Shown piece by piece: positions 24,572 to 33,063 of a DNA stretch of 64,000 bases. The notes beneath the pieces are model-generated. The model made no database searches and was not told the DNA's origin. It saw nothing but the letters and a program-made list of their open reading frames with translations. The stretch comes from an uncultured Sphingomonas sp. (GTDB lineage: Bacteria > Pseudomonadota > Alphaproteobacteria > Sphingomonadales > Sphingomonadaceae): contig NZ_CAJYTI010000029.1 in NCBI RefSeq assembly GCF_913777625.1, positions 1-64,000 on the forward strand. Direction: 5' to 3'. Numbering within the stretch: the first letter of the stretch is position 1; every line of letters starts with the position of its first letter. The translations under genes and the position numbers were made by a program.

Positions 24572-27127
24572 ATGACGTCGACCCTGCCGATCCACGCTGT
24601 TTTGCCGGCGCTGCTCGATGCGTTGCGGGAGGGGCGCAACGCAGTGCTGGTCGCGCCGCCGGGCGCGGGGAAGACGACGGCGGTGGCGCCGGCCTTGCTC
24701 GGCGAGGCCTGGTGCACCGGCGAGATCCTGCTGCTCTCCCCCCGCAGGCTGGCGGCGCGGGCGGCGGCGGAGCGGATGGCGGCGCTGGCGGGGGAGAGCG
24801 TCGGCAAGACCTTCGGTTATGCCACGCGGATGGACAGCAAGCGCTCGGCGGCGACGCGGGTGACGGTCGTCACCGAGGGCATTTTCGTCAACCGCATCCA
24901 GGCCGATCCGGAGCTCGCCGGGGTCTCCGCGGTGCTGTTCGACGAAGTGCATGAGCGCAGCCTTGACAGCGATTTCGGGCTGGCGCTGGCGCTCGATGCG
25001 CAGGGCGCGCTCCGGCCGGACCTGCGGCTGGTGGCGATGTCGGCGACGCTCGACGGCAGCCGCTTCTCGGGGCTGATGGGCGATGCGCCGGTGGTGGAGA
25101 GCGAAGGGCGGAGCTATCCGCTGGCGCTCCGCCATCTCGGTCGCGCGGCGGAGGCGCGGATCGAAGATTCGGTCGCGGCGGCAGTGCGCCAGGCACTGCG
25201 CGAGGAGGCGGGGGGCATCCTCGCCTTCCTGCCCGGCGTGGCGGAGATCGAGCGGACGGCCGAGCGGCTGGGCGATATCGGCGGCGCGGTGCTCCACCGG
25301 CTGCACGGCAGCCTGGAACCCGCCGCCCAGCGCGCTGCGATCGCGCCCGATCCCGAGGGGCGGCGCAAGATCGTGCTGGCGACCGCGATCGCCGAGACCT
25401 CGCTGACGCTCGACGGCATCCGGGTGGTGGTCGATTCGGGGCTGGCGCGGCGCCCCCGCTACGATCGTGCGGCGGGAATGACGCGACTGGTCACCGAACG
25501 GGCGAGCCAAGCGGCAGTCACCCAGCGCGCGGGCCGTGCGGCGCGACAGGGGCCGGGGACCGCCTATCGGCTGTGGGAAGAGGCGGCGACGGCGGGGCTG
25601 CCGCGCTTCGATCCGCCGGAGATCCTCGAGGCCGATCTGTCGGCGCTGATGCTCGATTGCGCGCTGTGGGGCGTCGCGGATCCCCGCCAGCTCGCCTGGC
25701 TCGATCCGCCGCCCGAGGCCGCCATCGCCGAGGCGCGGGCGCGGCTGGGGGCGCTGGAGGCGATCGATAGCGACGGTCGCCCGACCGAGCATGGCAAGGC
25801 GATCGCGCGTCTGCCGCTGCCGCCCCGTCTCGGGCACATGCTGGTCCGCGCGAGCGAGCGGGGCATGGCGCGGACAGCGGCCGAGGTCGCGGTGCTGCTT
25901 GGCGAGCGCGGGCTGGGCGGCAATGACGCCGACCTGGAGCTGCGCCTGCGTCGGTGGAAGAGCGAGCGCGGCCAGCGGGCGGAGAATGCACGGCGGCTGG
26001 CGGAACGGTGGAGCAAACTCGTTCCCCCTCCCGCAAGCGGGAGGGGGCTAGGGGGTGAACCCCCGCTCGCCAAGCGCGATTCCGGTGCGGATGCCGGGCG
26101 CCCACCCCCCGGCCCCCTCCCGAGCGCGGGAGGGGGAGCGCAGGCTGCGGGTTCGGGAGAAGACGTCGCCCTCTGCATCGCGCTCGCCTTCCCCGACCGC
26201 GTGGCGAAGCGCCGCGACGGTTCCGGCGAGACCTGGGCGTCGGTCGGCGGGCGCGGGTTCAAGCTCGATCCGACCTCGCCGCTCGCCCGCGCGAACTGGC
26301 TTGCGGTCGCGGAGACGCAGGGCATGGCGGCCGGCGCGCGGATCCTCTCTGCCGCACCGATCGATGCCGCCACGGTCGAGTCGCTCTTCGCCGACCGGAT
26401 CGAGACGCGCCGCACCGTCACCTTCGATCCTGCAACCGGCCGCATCGAAGCCCTGCGCGAGCGCCGGCTCGGCGCCGTCCGCCTGTCCGGCGGCAGCGAT
26501 TCGGGTGCGACACCCGCCGAAATCGAGTCGGCGCTGCTCGAAGGTGTGCGTGTCCACGGCCTGCACCTGCTCCCCTGGTCCGATATGGCGCAGGCGCTGC
26601 GCACCCGTGCCGCCTATGCCGGGATCGAGGGGCTGACCGACGAGGCGCTGCTCGCCACGCTCGACGACTGGTTGCCCGCCGCGCTCGAAGGCAAGCGCCG
26701 GCTCGACGCGGTGAGCCCCGAATCGCTCACCCAGGCGCTGCAGAACCTGCTCGGCTGGGACGGGCAGAAGACGCTCGACCGCCTTGCTCCCGCACGCTTC
26801 GAGACGCCCGCCGGCTCCTCCCACGCGATCGACTATGCCGCCGAGGCAGGCCCGACGGTGGAAGTGCGCGTCCAGGCGCTGTTCGGCCTCGCCGAGCATC
26901 CGATGGTGGGCGGCCATGTACCCTTGGTCCTCAGCCTCACCTCGCCGGCCGGTCGCCCGATCCAGACGACGCGCGATCTGCCCGGCTTCTGGAAGGGCAG
27001 TTGGGCGGCGGTCGCCAAGGAAATGCGTGGCCGCTATCCCCGCCATCCCTGGCCCGAGGATCCTGCCGCGGCCTCCGCAACGCTACGGACGAAAAACGCT
27101 GATGCAAGGGCGCGCGGGGCGCGCTAA
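24572..27127 (+). CDS. hrpB: ATP-dependent helicase HrpB
   Basis: An 851-residue DExH-box helicase. Motif I is PPGAGKTT, motif II is DEVHERS, motif III is SATLDG, and motif VI is in TQRAGRAARQGPG. HA2 and OB-like regions plus the HrpB C-terminal domain follow (LPGFWKGSWAAVAKEMRGRY near the end). The family acts on RNA or in stress; its exact role is poorly defined. About 38 residues in the middle (about 485-522) come from an in-frame palindromic element and are absent from typical HrpB, which explains the slightly long product. Confidence 0.93.
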   Translation: MTSTLPIHAVLPALLDALREGRNAVLVAPPGAGKTTAVAPALLGEAWCTGEILLLSPRRLAARAAAERMAALAGESVGKTFGYATRMDSKRSAATRVTVVTEGIFVNRIQADPELAGVSAVLFDEVHERSLDSDFGLALALDAQGALRPDLRLVAMSATLDGSRFSGLMGDAPVVESEGRSYPLALRHLGRAAEARIEDSVAAAVRQALREEAGGILAFLPGVAEIERTAERLGDIGGAVLHRLHGSLEPAAQRAAIAPDPEGRRKIVLATAIAETSLTLDGIRVVVDSGLARRPRYDRAAGMTRLVTERASQAAVTQRAGRAARQGPGTAYRLWEEAATAGLPRFDPPEILEADLSALMLDCALWGVADPRQLAWLDPPPEAAIAEARARLGALEAIDSDGRPTEHGKAIARLPLPPRLGHMLVRASERGMARTAAEVAVLLGERGLGGNDADLELRLRRWKSERGQRAENARRLAERWSKLVPPPASGRGLGGEPPLAKRDSGADAGRPPPGPLPSAGGGAQAAGSGEDVALCIALAFPDRVAKRRDGSGETWASVGGRGFKLDPTSPLARANWLAVAETQGMAAGARILSAAPIDAATVESLFADRIETRRTVTFDPATGRIEALRERRLGAVRLSGGSDSGATPAEIESALLEGVRVHGLHLLPWSDMAQALRTRAAYAGIEGLTDEALLATLDDWLPAALEGKRRLDAVSPESLTQALQNLLGWDGQKTLDRLAPARFETPAGSSHAIDYAAEAGPTVEVRVQALFGLAEHPMVGGHVPLVLSLTSPAGRPIQTTRDLPGFWKGSWAAVAKEMRGRYPRHPWPEDPAAASATLRTKNADARARGAR
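26024..26136. repeat. REP-like palindromic element inside hrpB
   Basis: A hairpin with a perfect 11-bp stem (CCCCCTCCCGC/GCGGGAGGGGG, 26024-26047) and a second with a 10-bp stem (26113-26136) flank an internal GGGGGTGAACCCCC palindrome. It reads through in frame, giving a Pro/Gly-rich insert. Confidence 0.85.
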
Positions 27128-27138
27128 GGAGCGGTCCC

Positions 27139-27420
27139 ATGAAGTCCGCTCGCATCTATCAGCGCGTCAAGAACGCGATGCAGTCCGGCCGCGCCCGGAC
27201 CGACAACTGGGTCCTCGAGTTCGAGCCGCACACGCCGCAGCGTCCCGATCCGCTGACCGGCTGGGCGGGCGGCGGCGAGACCGCGAACCAGGTCCGCATC
27301 GCCTTCCCGACGCTGGAAGCGGCCAAGGACTATGCCGAGCGCGAGGGCTATGCCTATCACGTCGTGCCGGCGCCGCAGCGCAAGCTCAAGCTGCAGGCCT
27401 ACGCCGACAATTTCCGCTGA
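27139..27420 (+). CDS. NADH dehydrogenase accessory subunit, NDUFS4-like
   Basis: A 93-residue protein matching the ETC complex I conserved-region family (bacterial homologue of mitochondrial NDUFS4/AQDQ). Family motifs are ARIYQRVKNAMQSGRART near the start, WVLEFEP, PLTGWAGGGET and FPTLEAAKDYAEREG. In alphaproteobacteria it stabilises the peripheral arm of respiratory complex I. It starts 11 bases after hrpB ends, with GGAG just before ATG, and is not with the nuo genes. Confidence 0.9.
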   Translation: MKSARIYQRVKNAMQSGRARTDNWVLEFEPHTPQRPDPLTGWAGGGETANQVRIAFPTLEAAKDYAEREGYAYHVVPAPQRKLKLQAYADNFR

Positions 27421-27427
27421 TCTTCTC

Positions 27428-27507
27428 GTCACCCCAGCGAAAGCTGGGGTCTCTTGCAGCAAGCGGATCGCTCTACAACGGGAGATGCCAGCGTGCGCTG
27501 GCATGAC
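27428..27507. repeat. Intergenic REP-like hairpin pair
   Basis: Hairpin GTCACCCCAGC/GCTGGGGT (27428-27451) is followed by GATGCCAGC/GCTGGCATGAC (27482-27507), with GGTCTC...GAGAT complementarity between them. It lies between two converging genes and could also end both transcripts. Confidence 0.7.
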
Positions 27508-27521
27508 GGCGTTCGGCGGGT

Positions 27522-28049
27522 TCAGTCCCTCCCGAGCAGCGCGCCGCTGAGCAGCAGCAGCATCTTCACGTCGACCCCCATGCCCTGGGCGCGGCATTCG
27601 GCGATGAACGCCGGCAGCTCGGCCATCGGCACATGGTGGACATTGATGTCCTCGCCGTCGACGCCGCCGCCATCGCCGATCCGCGTCAGGCCGTGCGCGC
27701 GGACCAGCGTGAAGCTCTCGCTGACCATGCCGGGCGAGGCGAAATACTCGCCGAGTTCCTCGACCCGCTCGCAGGCATAGCCGGCTTCTTCTTCCAGCTC
27801 GCGGCGGGCGGCGGCCTCGATCGTGTCGCCTTCCTCCGTATCGCCGACCAGCCCGGCCGGCAGCTCGATCGAGCGGCGGCCGAGCGGCACGCGGTACTGG
27901 TCGACCAGGATCACCCGGTCCTGATCGTCGATCGCGACGATCACCACGGCGCGAATGCCGCGGGCGCGGGCGACATATTCCCATTTGCCCTGGCGGCGCA
28001 CGGTGATCCACTTGCCCGCCCAGGGGGTTTCGATCGGTTCGTCGGTCAT
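27522..28049 (-). CDS. Nudix hydrolase (ADP-ribose pyrophosphatase-like)
   Basis: A 175-residue enzyme of the ADP-sugar pyrophosphatase group. The signature block is IELPAGLVGDTEEGD followed by AAARRELEEEAGY, giving the catalytic REL-EE of the Nudix box. The loop between LPAG and the helix is three residues longer than usual and ends in Asp where Glu is common. Downstream SPGMVSESFTL fits the ADP-ribose group. It would clear ADP-ribose or related nucleotides. Confidence 0.87.
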   Translation of the reverse strand: MTDEPIETPWAGKWITVRRQGKWEYVARARGIRAVVIVAIDDQDRVILVDQYRVPLGRRSIELPAGLVGDTEEGDTIEAAARRELEEEAGYACERVEELGEYFASPGMVSESFTLVRAHGLTRIGDGGGVDGEDINVHHVPMAELPAFIAECRAQGMGVDVKMLLLLSGALLGRD

Positions 28050-28059
28050 CGCGCCCGCC

Positions 28060-28737
28060 TTAGAGTTCGATCAGCCGATCGGGAAGCTCGTTGACGTCAT
28101 CCTCGGCGCGCGGGAAATGCTCGGCGAGCACGACGCCGATCTGCGCCACCGCCGCCGCCATGCCGTCGGCGGGGCGCCCATCCTTCAGCTCGGCGAGCAG
28201 CGCGGCCATCGCGGCACCCCATATCTCGGGTTTCACGCGCGAATGGATCGCCGAATCGGCGAGAATCTCGGCGCGGCGCTCGGCCAAGCTGAGATAAAGC
28301 AGCACGCCGGTCGAACCCGTCGTCCGCTTCTCGGCCGCCGTGCGGAACAGCGCGAGCGCGCGGGCATGCACCCGCCGCGTCTTCATGGATCCCGGCGCGA
28401 GCGCGATCCGCAGCGCATCCTTGGCCAGCGCCACGCGGACGATCAGGAAGGTGAGCGCGGTCACCACCAACGCGGCGGTGAGGTACCAGTGCGCCGGCAC
28501 GGTCTGCGCCCAGGGATCGATCAGCCGGGTGTGCAGCCACTCGATCGGCCAGGGCTGCCAGGCGAGCAGCGCCAGCACCAGCAGCATGGCGAGCACCGCC
28601 CAGTGCAGCGCGACATCGGCATAGTCGTCGGATCGGCGTGCGAGGACGGTGACGATCTCGCCGCTGGTATGAGCCTCGGCCCGGGTGACGGCGGTCGCGA
28701 CGCGCGCGCGGTCCTGATCGGTCAATCGCATCCTCAC
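28060..28737 (-). CDS. TPM-domain membrane protein
   Basis: A 225-residue protein. An N-terminal part (about 5-35, AEAHTSGEIVTVLARRS) and a C-terminal part (TGSTGVLLYLSLAERRAEIL...DSAIHSRV) make a TPM domain. Two membrane helices (about 45-62 and 85-105) are inserted between them. Its start overlaps the preceding TPM gene's stop by four bases, within a LemA-TPM-TPM operon. The function is thought to relate to envelope or photosystem-type maintenance but is not settled. Confidence 0.82.
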   Translation of the reverse strand: MRMRLTDQDRARVATAVTRAEAHTSGEIVTVLARRSDDYADVALHWAVLAMLLVLALLAWQPWPIEWLHTRLIDPWAQTVPAHWYLTAALVVTALTFLIVRVALAKDALRIALAPGSMKTRRVHARALALFRTAAEKRTTGSTGVLLYLSLAERRAEILADSAIHSRVKPEIWGAAMAALLAELKDGRPADGMAAAVAQIGVVLAEHFPRAEDDVNELPDRLIEL

Positions 28738-29627
28738 CAGCTCCCCGAAGCGCCGCCGCCACCGAACGACCCGCCGCCGCCGGAGAAGCCGCCGCCATCG
28801 CCGCCGCCACCCCCGCCCCAGCCGCCGCCACCGCCGCCGCCCCAGCCGCCGCGATCGTCGTCATCGTCGCGGTGGCTGGCCGCGCGGCCGATCTCGCTGG
28901 CGATGGTCCACAGCACGATCGGCAGCACGCCGCTGTCACTGTCGCGGCCGCGATAGGCCTGTCCGTCCCACGGGCCCGGCCGCCGCCGGCCGCCGAACCG
29001 GGCGAGCATCGGCACCAGCACGACGACGAGGATGATGAACCAGAACAGCAGCCCGATCGGCAGCCCGCCGCCATGGCGCTTGCCCGCGGGTGCCTTGGTA
29101 GCGGCATCCTGCGCCGCCTTGGCCTTCTGCTCGGCCGCCTCCAGCGGCTGCTTCATCTGCGCAGCGATCGCCTGCGCGCCGGCGACGATGCCGCCGGCCA
29201 TGTCGCCCGCCTTGAACTTCGGCACGATCGTTTCGTTGATGATCTGGCTCGACAGCGCGTCGGTCATGATCGGTTCGAGGCCATAGCCGACCTCGATCCG
29301 CACCTTGCGCTCATTGGGCGCGACGATCAGCAGGATGCCGCTATTGGCTTCCTTCTGGCCGATCTGCCAGGCCCGGCCGAGCTGGTAGCCGTAATCGGCG
29401 ATGTCATAGCCCTGCAGGTCCGGAATCGTCGCGATCACGAATTGCCGGCTCGACGCCTGCTCCACTTCCGCCGAAAGCTGGGTGAGCTGCGCCACCTGCT
29501 CGGGCGAGAGCAGATGGGCATCGTCGACCACCCGGCCGGTAAGTTTCGGAAAGGTCGGATCCGCCAGCGCTGCCGTCGCCCCGGTGAACAGGGCGACGAG
29601 CAGCAGCAGGAAACGCAGCGTGCGCAT
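28734..29627 (-). CDS. TPM-domain protein with glycine-rich tail (YgcG-like)
   Basis: A 297-residue exported protein: signal peptide (about 1-22), periplasmic TPM domain (about 28-150, motifs VVDDAHLLSPEQ, NSGILLIVAPNERKVRIEVGYGLE), an Ala/Lys helix, one membrane helix (GLLFWFIILVVVLVPML) and a C-terminal Gly/Trp/Ser-rich tail ending GGASGSW. This is the YgcG layout. The operon partners are LemA upstream and the second TPM gene downstream. Confidence 0.88.
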   Translation of the reverse strand: MRTLRFLLLLVALFTGATAALADPTFPKLTGRVVDDAHLLSPEQVAQLTQLSAEVEQASSRQFVIATIPDLQGYDIADYGYQLGRAWQIGQKEANSGILLIVAPNERKVRIEVGYGLEPIMTDALSSQIINETIVPKFKAGDMAGGIVAGAQAIAAQMKQPLEAAEQKAKAAQDAATKAPAGKRHGGGLPIGLLFWFIILVVVLVPMLARFGGRRRPGPWDGQAYRGRDSDSGVLPIVLWTIASEIGRAASHRDDDDDRGGWGGGGGGGWGGGGGGDGGGFSGGGGSFGGGGASGSW

Positions 29628-29653
29628 GATCGACGCTCCGGGGGCGGGACGGA

Positions 29654-30244
29654 TCAGTTGCCGTTCCCGAAGTTCACGGTCGGGGCGACGTCGGCACCGG
29701 CCTTGGCCTGGAACGGCGTCATCGGCTTGGCACCGTAAAAGATCTTGGCGCCCACCGCGTCGGGGAAGGTGCGGATACGGGTGTTATAAGCCTGCACCGC
29801 CTGGTTATAGTCGCGGATCGAGATGGTGATCCGGTTCTCGGTGCCTTCCAGCTGGCTCATCAGCGTGGTGAAGTTCGCCTGGCTCTTGAGGTCCGGATAG
29901 GCCTCGGTGGTGGCGAGCAGGCGCGAGAGCGAGCCGCCCAGCTGCTGCTGCGCCGCCTGGAACTGCTGGACCTTCGCCGGATCGGTCAGGTCGTTGGCGT
30001 TGACCTGCACCGAGGTCGCCTTGGCGCGGGCGTTCATCACGTCGGTCAGGATCTTGCCTTCGGAAGCGGAGGCACCCTTCACCGTCGCGACGAGGTTCGG
30101 CACCAGATCGGCGCGGCGCTGATACTGCGCCTGCACGTCCGCCCATTTGGCCTTGGCATTCTCCTCGGCGGTCGGGACGCTGTTGAGCCCGCAGGCCGAG
30201 AGCGACAGGGCTGCGATCGGCACGAGTGCGGTACGAAACTTCAT
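29654..30244 (-). CDS. LemA-family lipoprotein
   Basis: A 196-residue protein with signal peptide and lipobox LSAC (Cys about 18), then the helical-bundle LemA domain (YQRRADLVPNLVATVKG, LTDVMNARAKAT, YPDLKSQANF, RDYNQAVQAYNT). ATG 30244 was chosen because GGAGG lies ten bases upstream. It is the first gene of the LemA-TPM-TPM run. LemA proteins are membrane-associated with unclear function. Confidence 0.9.
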   Translation of the reverse strand: MKFRTALVPIAALSLSACGLNSVPTAEENAKAKWADVQAQYQRRADLVPNLVATVKGASASEGKILTDVMNARAKATSVQVNANDLTDPAKVQQFQAAQQQLGGSLSRLLATTEAYPDLKSQANFTTLMSQLEGTENRITISIRDYNQAVQAYNTRIRTFPDAVGAKIFYGAKPMTPFQAKAGADVAPTVNFGNGN

Positions 30245-30390
30245 TGGGAAGAAACCTCCAAATCCCATCGATGGGGTGTTTTATACGATGCCTACACCCC
30301 GGTACGGAAGCGAAATCGGATCGCCCGGGGCTTGGCGCTGCGGTCAGACTTGGCCATGGTCGTTTCGCTTCGCAACGGGAGACAGAGCGG

Positions 30391-30849
30391 ATGTTGAAGG
30401 AATTCAGGGCGTTCATCGCGCGCGGCAATGTGCTCGATCTGGCGGTGGGCGTGATTATCGGCGGGGCGTTCGGCAGCATCACCAAGTCGCTGACCGACGA
30501 CCTGATCATGCCGCTGGTCGGCTGGCTGTTCGGCGGCGTGGATTTTTCGGGCTATTTCCTGCGGCTCGGCGCAATTCCGGCGAGCTATACCGGCTCGCCG
30601 TCCAACTATGCCGCGCTCAAGGCGGCGGGTGTGCCGCTGATCGGCTTCGGCCAGTTCATCACCGTGGTGATCAACTTCCTGATCCTGGCCTTCATCGTCT
30701 TCCTGCTGGTGCGCACGGTCAACAAGGTGGTCGCCGCCGCCGAGCATGACAAGGCGACCGGCGATGCGCCGCCCGCCGCCGATCCGGCCGATGTGGTGCT
30801 GCTGCGCGAGATCCGCGACGAACTGAAGAAGCGCAACGAGGCGCGTTAA
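30391..30849 (+). CDS. mscL: Large-conductance mechanosensitive channel
   Basis: A 152-residue inner-membrane channel that releases solutes on hypo-osmotic shock. First helix LDLAVGVIIGGAFGSITKSLTDD contains the pore-lining glycines. A periplasmic loop, second helix FLILAFIVFLLVRTVNK and a cytoplasmic C-terminal helix follow. The loop is slightly longer than in E. coli. The gene converges with the Rrf2 gene, whose stop it overlaps by four bases. Confidence 0.95.
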   Translation: MLKEFRAFIARGNVLDLAVGVIIGGAFGSITKSLTDDLIMPLVGWLFGGVDFSGYFLRLGAIPASYTGSPSNYAALKAAGVPLIGFGQFITVVINFLILAFIVFLLVRTVNKVVAAAEHDKATGDAPPAADPADVVLLREIRDELKKRNEAR

Positions 30850-31277
30850 GCGGCTGCGAGATCCTGTGCCACGGCATCGGCGAGGCTGGTGCCGTCCAGG
30901 ATGCGGGCGGTCTCGTCGCGCACCCGAGCCATCGCGCGGCGAATGGCGCAGGCCGCCTCGTCCTTGCAATCCGTGCACGGGCGATAGGCGGTGCGGCTGA
31001 CGCAGGGGACCAGCGCCAGCGGTCCCTCGATCACCCGGATGATCTCGCCCAGCGAGATCAGATGCGCCGGACGCGCCAGGCGATAGCCACCCATCTTGCC
31101 GCGGGTGGAAGTGAGGAAGCTCGCCTCGCGCAGATCGGCGAGGATCAGTTCGAGAAACTTGCGCGGCACGTTCGCTTCGGTGGCGATGCGGTTCATCGGC
31201 ACGGGGGCGCCGGTGATCGGCTGTTCGGCAAGGAAGAGCATTGCGCGGAGCGCGTAGCGGGAACGCTGCGTCAACAT
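30846..31277 (-). CDS. Rrf2-family transcriptional regulator
   Basis: A 143-residue winged-helix repressor. The N-terminal helix-turn-helix includes YALRAMLFLAEQP and NVPRKFLELILADLREA. The wing carries TRGKMGGYRLARP. Near the C-terminus are four Cys (C-x8-C-x2-C-x5-C, about residues 92-110), consistent with an iron-sulfur sensor, though spacing differs from IscR and NsrR. It is divergent from ssrA. Target genes are unknown. Confidence 0.88.
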   Translation of the reverse strand: MLTQRSRYALRAMLFLAEQPITGAPVPMNRIATEANVPRKFLELILADLREASFLTSTRGKMGGYRLARPAHLISLGEIIRVIEGPLALVPCVSRTAYRPCTDCKDEAACAIRRAMARVRDETARILDGTSLADAVAQDLAAA

Positions 31278-31384
31278 GATCGATCCTCCATGCCAACCGA
31301 ATGGGGCCGTGTGAAGGCGCTTAATCCGCGCAACCTGACCTTTTCATTAAGCGCAAAGGCCCTATATAGGGTCGTGCCGGGTTC

Positions 31385-31640
31385 GCCCGGCTATGGCGAT
31401 AAACAATGGCGTATACTAGATGCAGCGGACCCGGGGGCAGTACCCGGCGGCTCCACCATAAAAGGTGGTGTATCTGGACACCGTTTCTGACGGGGCCGAA
31501 CCAGGATCGACGTGTATTGAAAGGCGCTGTCTTCGCTCGGAATGGGACCACCGCAACGGCCCATTACACAAGTGCCAACGATAACGAAGCACTCGCTATT
31601 GCGGCGTAACCTCACGGCCTAACGGCCTAAGGTTATTCTA
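31385..31640 (+). ncRNA. ssrA: Transfer-messenger RNA, two-piece (permuted) form
   Basis: The acceptor piece comes first and ends ...CGGCTCCACCA at 31458. A spacer of about 33 bases follows. The coding piece begins at about 31492 with GGGGCCGAACCAGGATCGACG. GGGGCCG pairs with CGGCTCC to make the acceptor stem, as in alphaproteobacterial permuted tmRNA. The tag frame (31574-31609) encodes ANDNEALAIAA and a TAA stop. tmRNA rescues stalled ribosomes and marks the product for proteolysis. The outer 5' and 3' limits are approximate. Confidence 0.9.
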
Positions 31641-31733
31641 AAATGCGCGGTTGGGCCACACCGGGCAACAGAAGTGGACTCCAGCGGCCGCCAGGGGGGC
31701 CGGGCAACAGAACCCCCTGGACCTGTTCGAGGA

Positions 31734-32885
31734 TCAGAGGCTGGCGAGCCACGGCTCGACGGCGGCGAAATGCGCCTCCCAGCTGGGCATGACATAGCCG
31801 GCCACGCGTGCCAGCTGCTCCGCGCGGATGTCGCCCGGCTGGAGATGATGCGCGATCGCGGCGAGCCAGGTCGCGCCGTCCAACGGATCGCAATAGATCG
31901 GCAGGTCGCCGGCCAGCTCGCGGAACACCGGCAGGTCGCTCGCCACCACCGGCGTACCGACGCCCAGCGCCTCCACCACCGGCAGCCCATAGCCTTCGGC
32001 GAAGCTCGGCATCAGCAGCGCGCGGGCGCCGCGCAGATAACCGGCAAGCGCGGTGTCGCCGCAATCCTCGATCACCTCGACATGCCCCTTGAGCAGCGGC
32101 AGTCGGTCGAGCATCGCCAGCGCGGTCTGCGCCTCCCAGCCGCGCTGGCCGATGATGATCAGCTTGGGGCAGGCGGCCGGATTGTGGCTGATCAGCCGGC
32201 GCCAGAGCTGGAGCAGCAGCACATGGTTCTTGCGCCCCTCGATCGTGCCGAGGGTGACGAAGTAAGGCCGGTCGAGCGTGATCGGCGGCGCATCGGCCGG
32301 CAGCGGGTGCCCCCCGAGCAGCGCGGCCAGCATCGGCGGGCAGGGCTTGCCCTCCGCAGCGGCAAAGGCGGCGAAGTCGTCGAGCGTCGCCTGCGAATTG
32401 CCGACGATGCCGGTGGCGCTGGCCAGCGCATTGGCCATGCGGCGGTGGTGGCGGAGGTCTTCGCCCACCCGGCAGAACTCGGGATGGGTGAGCGGGATCA
32501 GGTCGTGGATCAGATAGACGGGGCGCACCTGCGCACGCTGTGTCCAGGCGACGAGGCCGGTGGCGTCGAGCCCGGTATGGCCGACATTGAGATAGAGCCG
32601 GTCGAGCCCCAGCTGGCCGCCCCGCTGCGCCACCACCGCCCGCATCGCCAGCCGGGGCGCGCGCGTGCGGAACTGCGGGCCGCCCTCGCGGATCAGCCGG
32701 AAGATCGCATCGGACAGCGCCGGGGTGAGGATCTGGCGGAGATTGCCACGCTGGATCACCGCCTGGGCACGATGCGCGAACTGCTCGACATAGGCCAGGC
32801 ACACCCGGTCGATGCCGGTGGGCAGTCGCCCGGTCCAGGTGCGCCAGATCAGGCGGCTGATGTCGATGAGGAGGTCGCGCTGCAT
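31734..32885 (-). CDS. Family 4 glycosyltransferase (capsule/LPS locus)
   Basis: A 383-residue GT-B enzyme. Characteristic elements are VYLIHDLIPLTHPEF, YFVTLGTIEGRKNH, and the donor-site run MPSFAEGYGLPVVEALGVGTPVV with the EX7E pair. The N-terminus WTGRLPTGIDRVCLAYV resembles mannosyl/rhamnosyl transferases of polysaccharide clusters. It lies at one edge of the kps-type locus, so a role in the repeat unit is inferred. Confidence 0.85.
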   Translation of the reverse strand: MQRDLLIDISRLIWRTWTGRLPTGIDRVCLAYVEQFAHRAQAVIQRGNLRQILTPALSDAIFRLIREGGPQFRTRAPRLAMRAVVAQRGGQLGLDRLYLNVGHTGLDATGLVAWTQRAQVRPVYLIHDLIPLTHPEFCRVGEDLRHHRRMANALASATGIVGNSQATLDDFAAFAAAEGKPCPPMLAALLGGHPLPADAPPITLDRPYFVTLGTIEGRKNHVLLLQLWRRLISHNPAACPKLIIIGQRGWEAQTALAMLDRLPLLKGHVEVIEDCGDTALAGYLRGARALLMPSFAEGYGLPVVEALGVGTPVVASDLPVFRELAGDLPIYCDPLDGATWLAAIAHHLQPGDIRAEQLARVAGYVMPSWEAHFAAVEPWLASL

Positions 32886-33063
32886 GGGTGCTGGAGCGTC
32901 AGTTCGTCGAGGCCGGTGGCGAAGTAGGGCTGCAGCAGATCATAACCGGATTGCGGCTTGCGCCTGTGCGCTGTGCAAATCAAGCCGTTGCTGTGCCGCG
33001 ATGCAACAGGTAGGACCAGCGCCGAGACGAGCCGCCGCCCGGCGGCGCAAACCGGAACCGGTG

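Noticed and set aside
31335..31368. CTGACC and TATATA upstream of ssrA, considered as its promoter
   Set aside because: The spacer is 22 bases, too long for a sigma-70 promoter. Only the TATATA box is suggestive.
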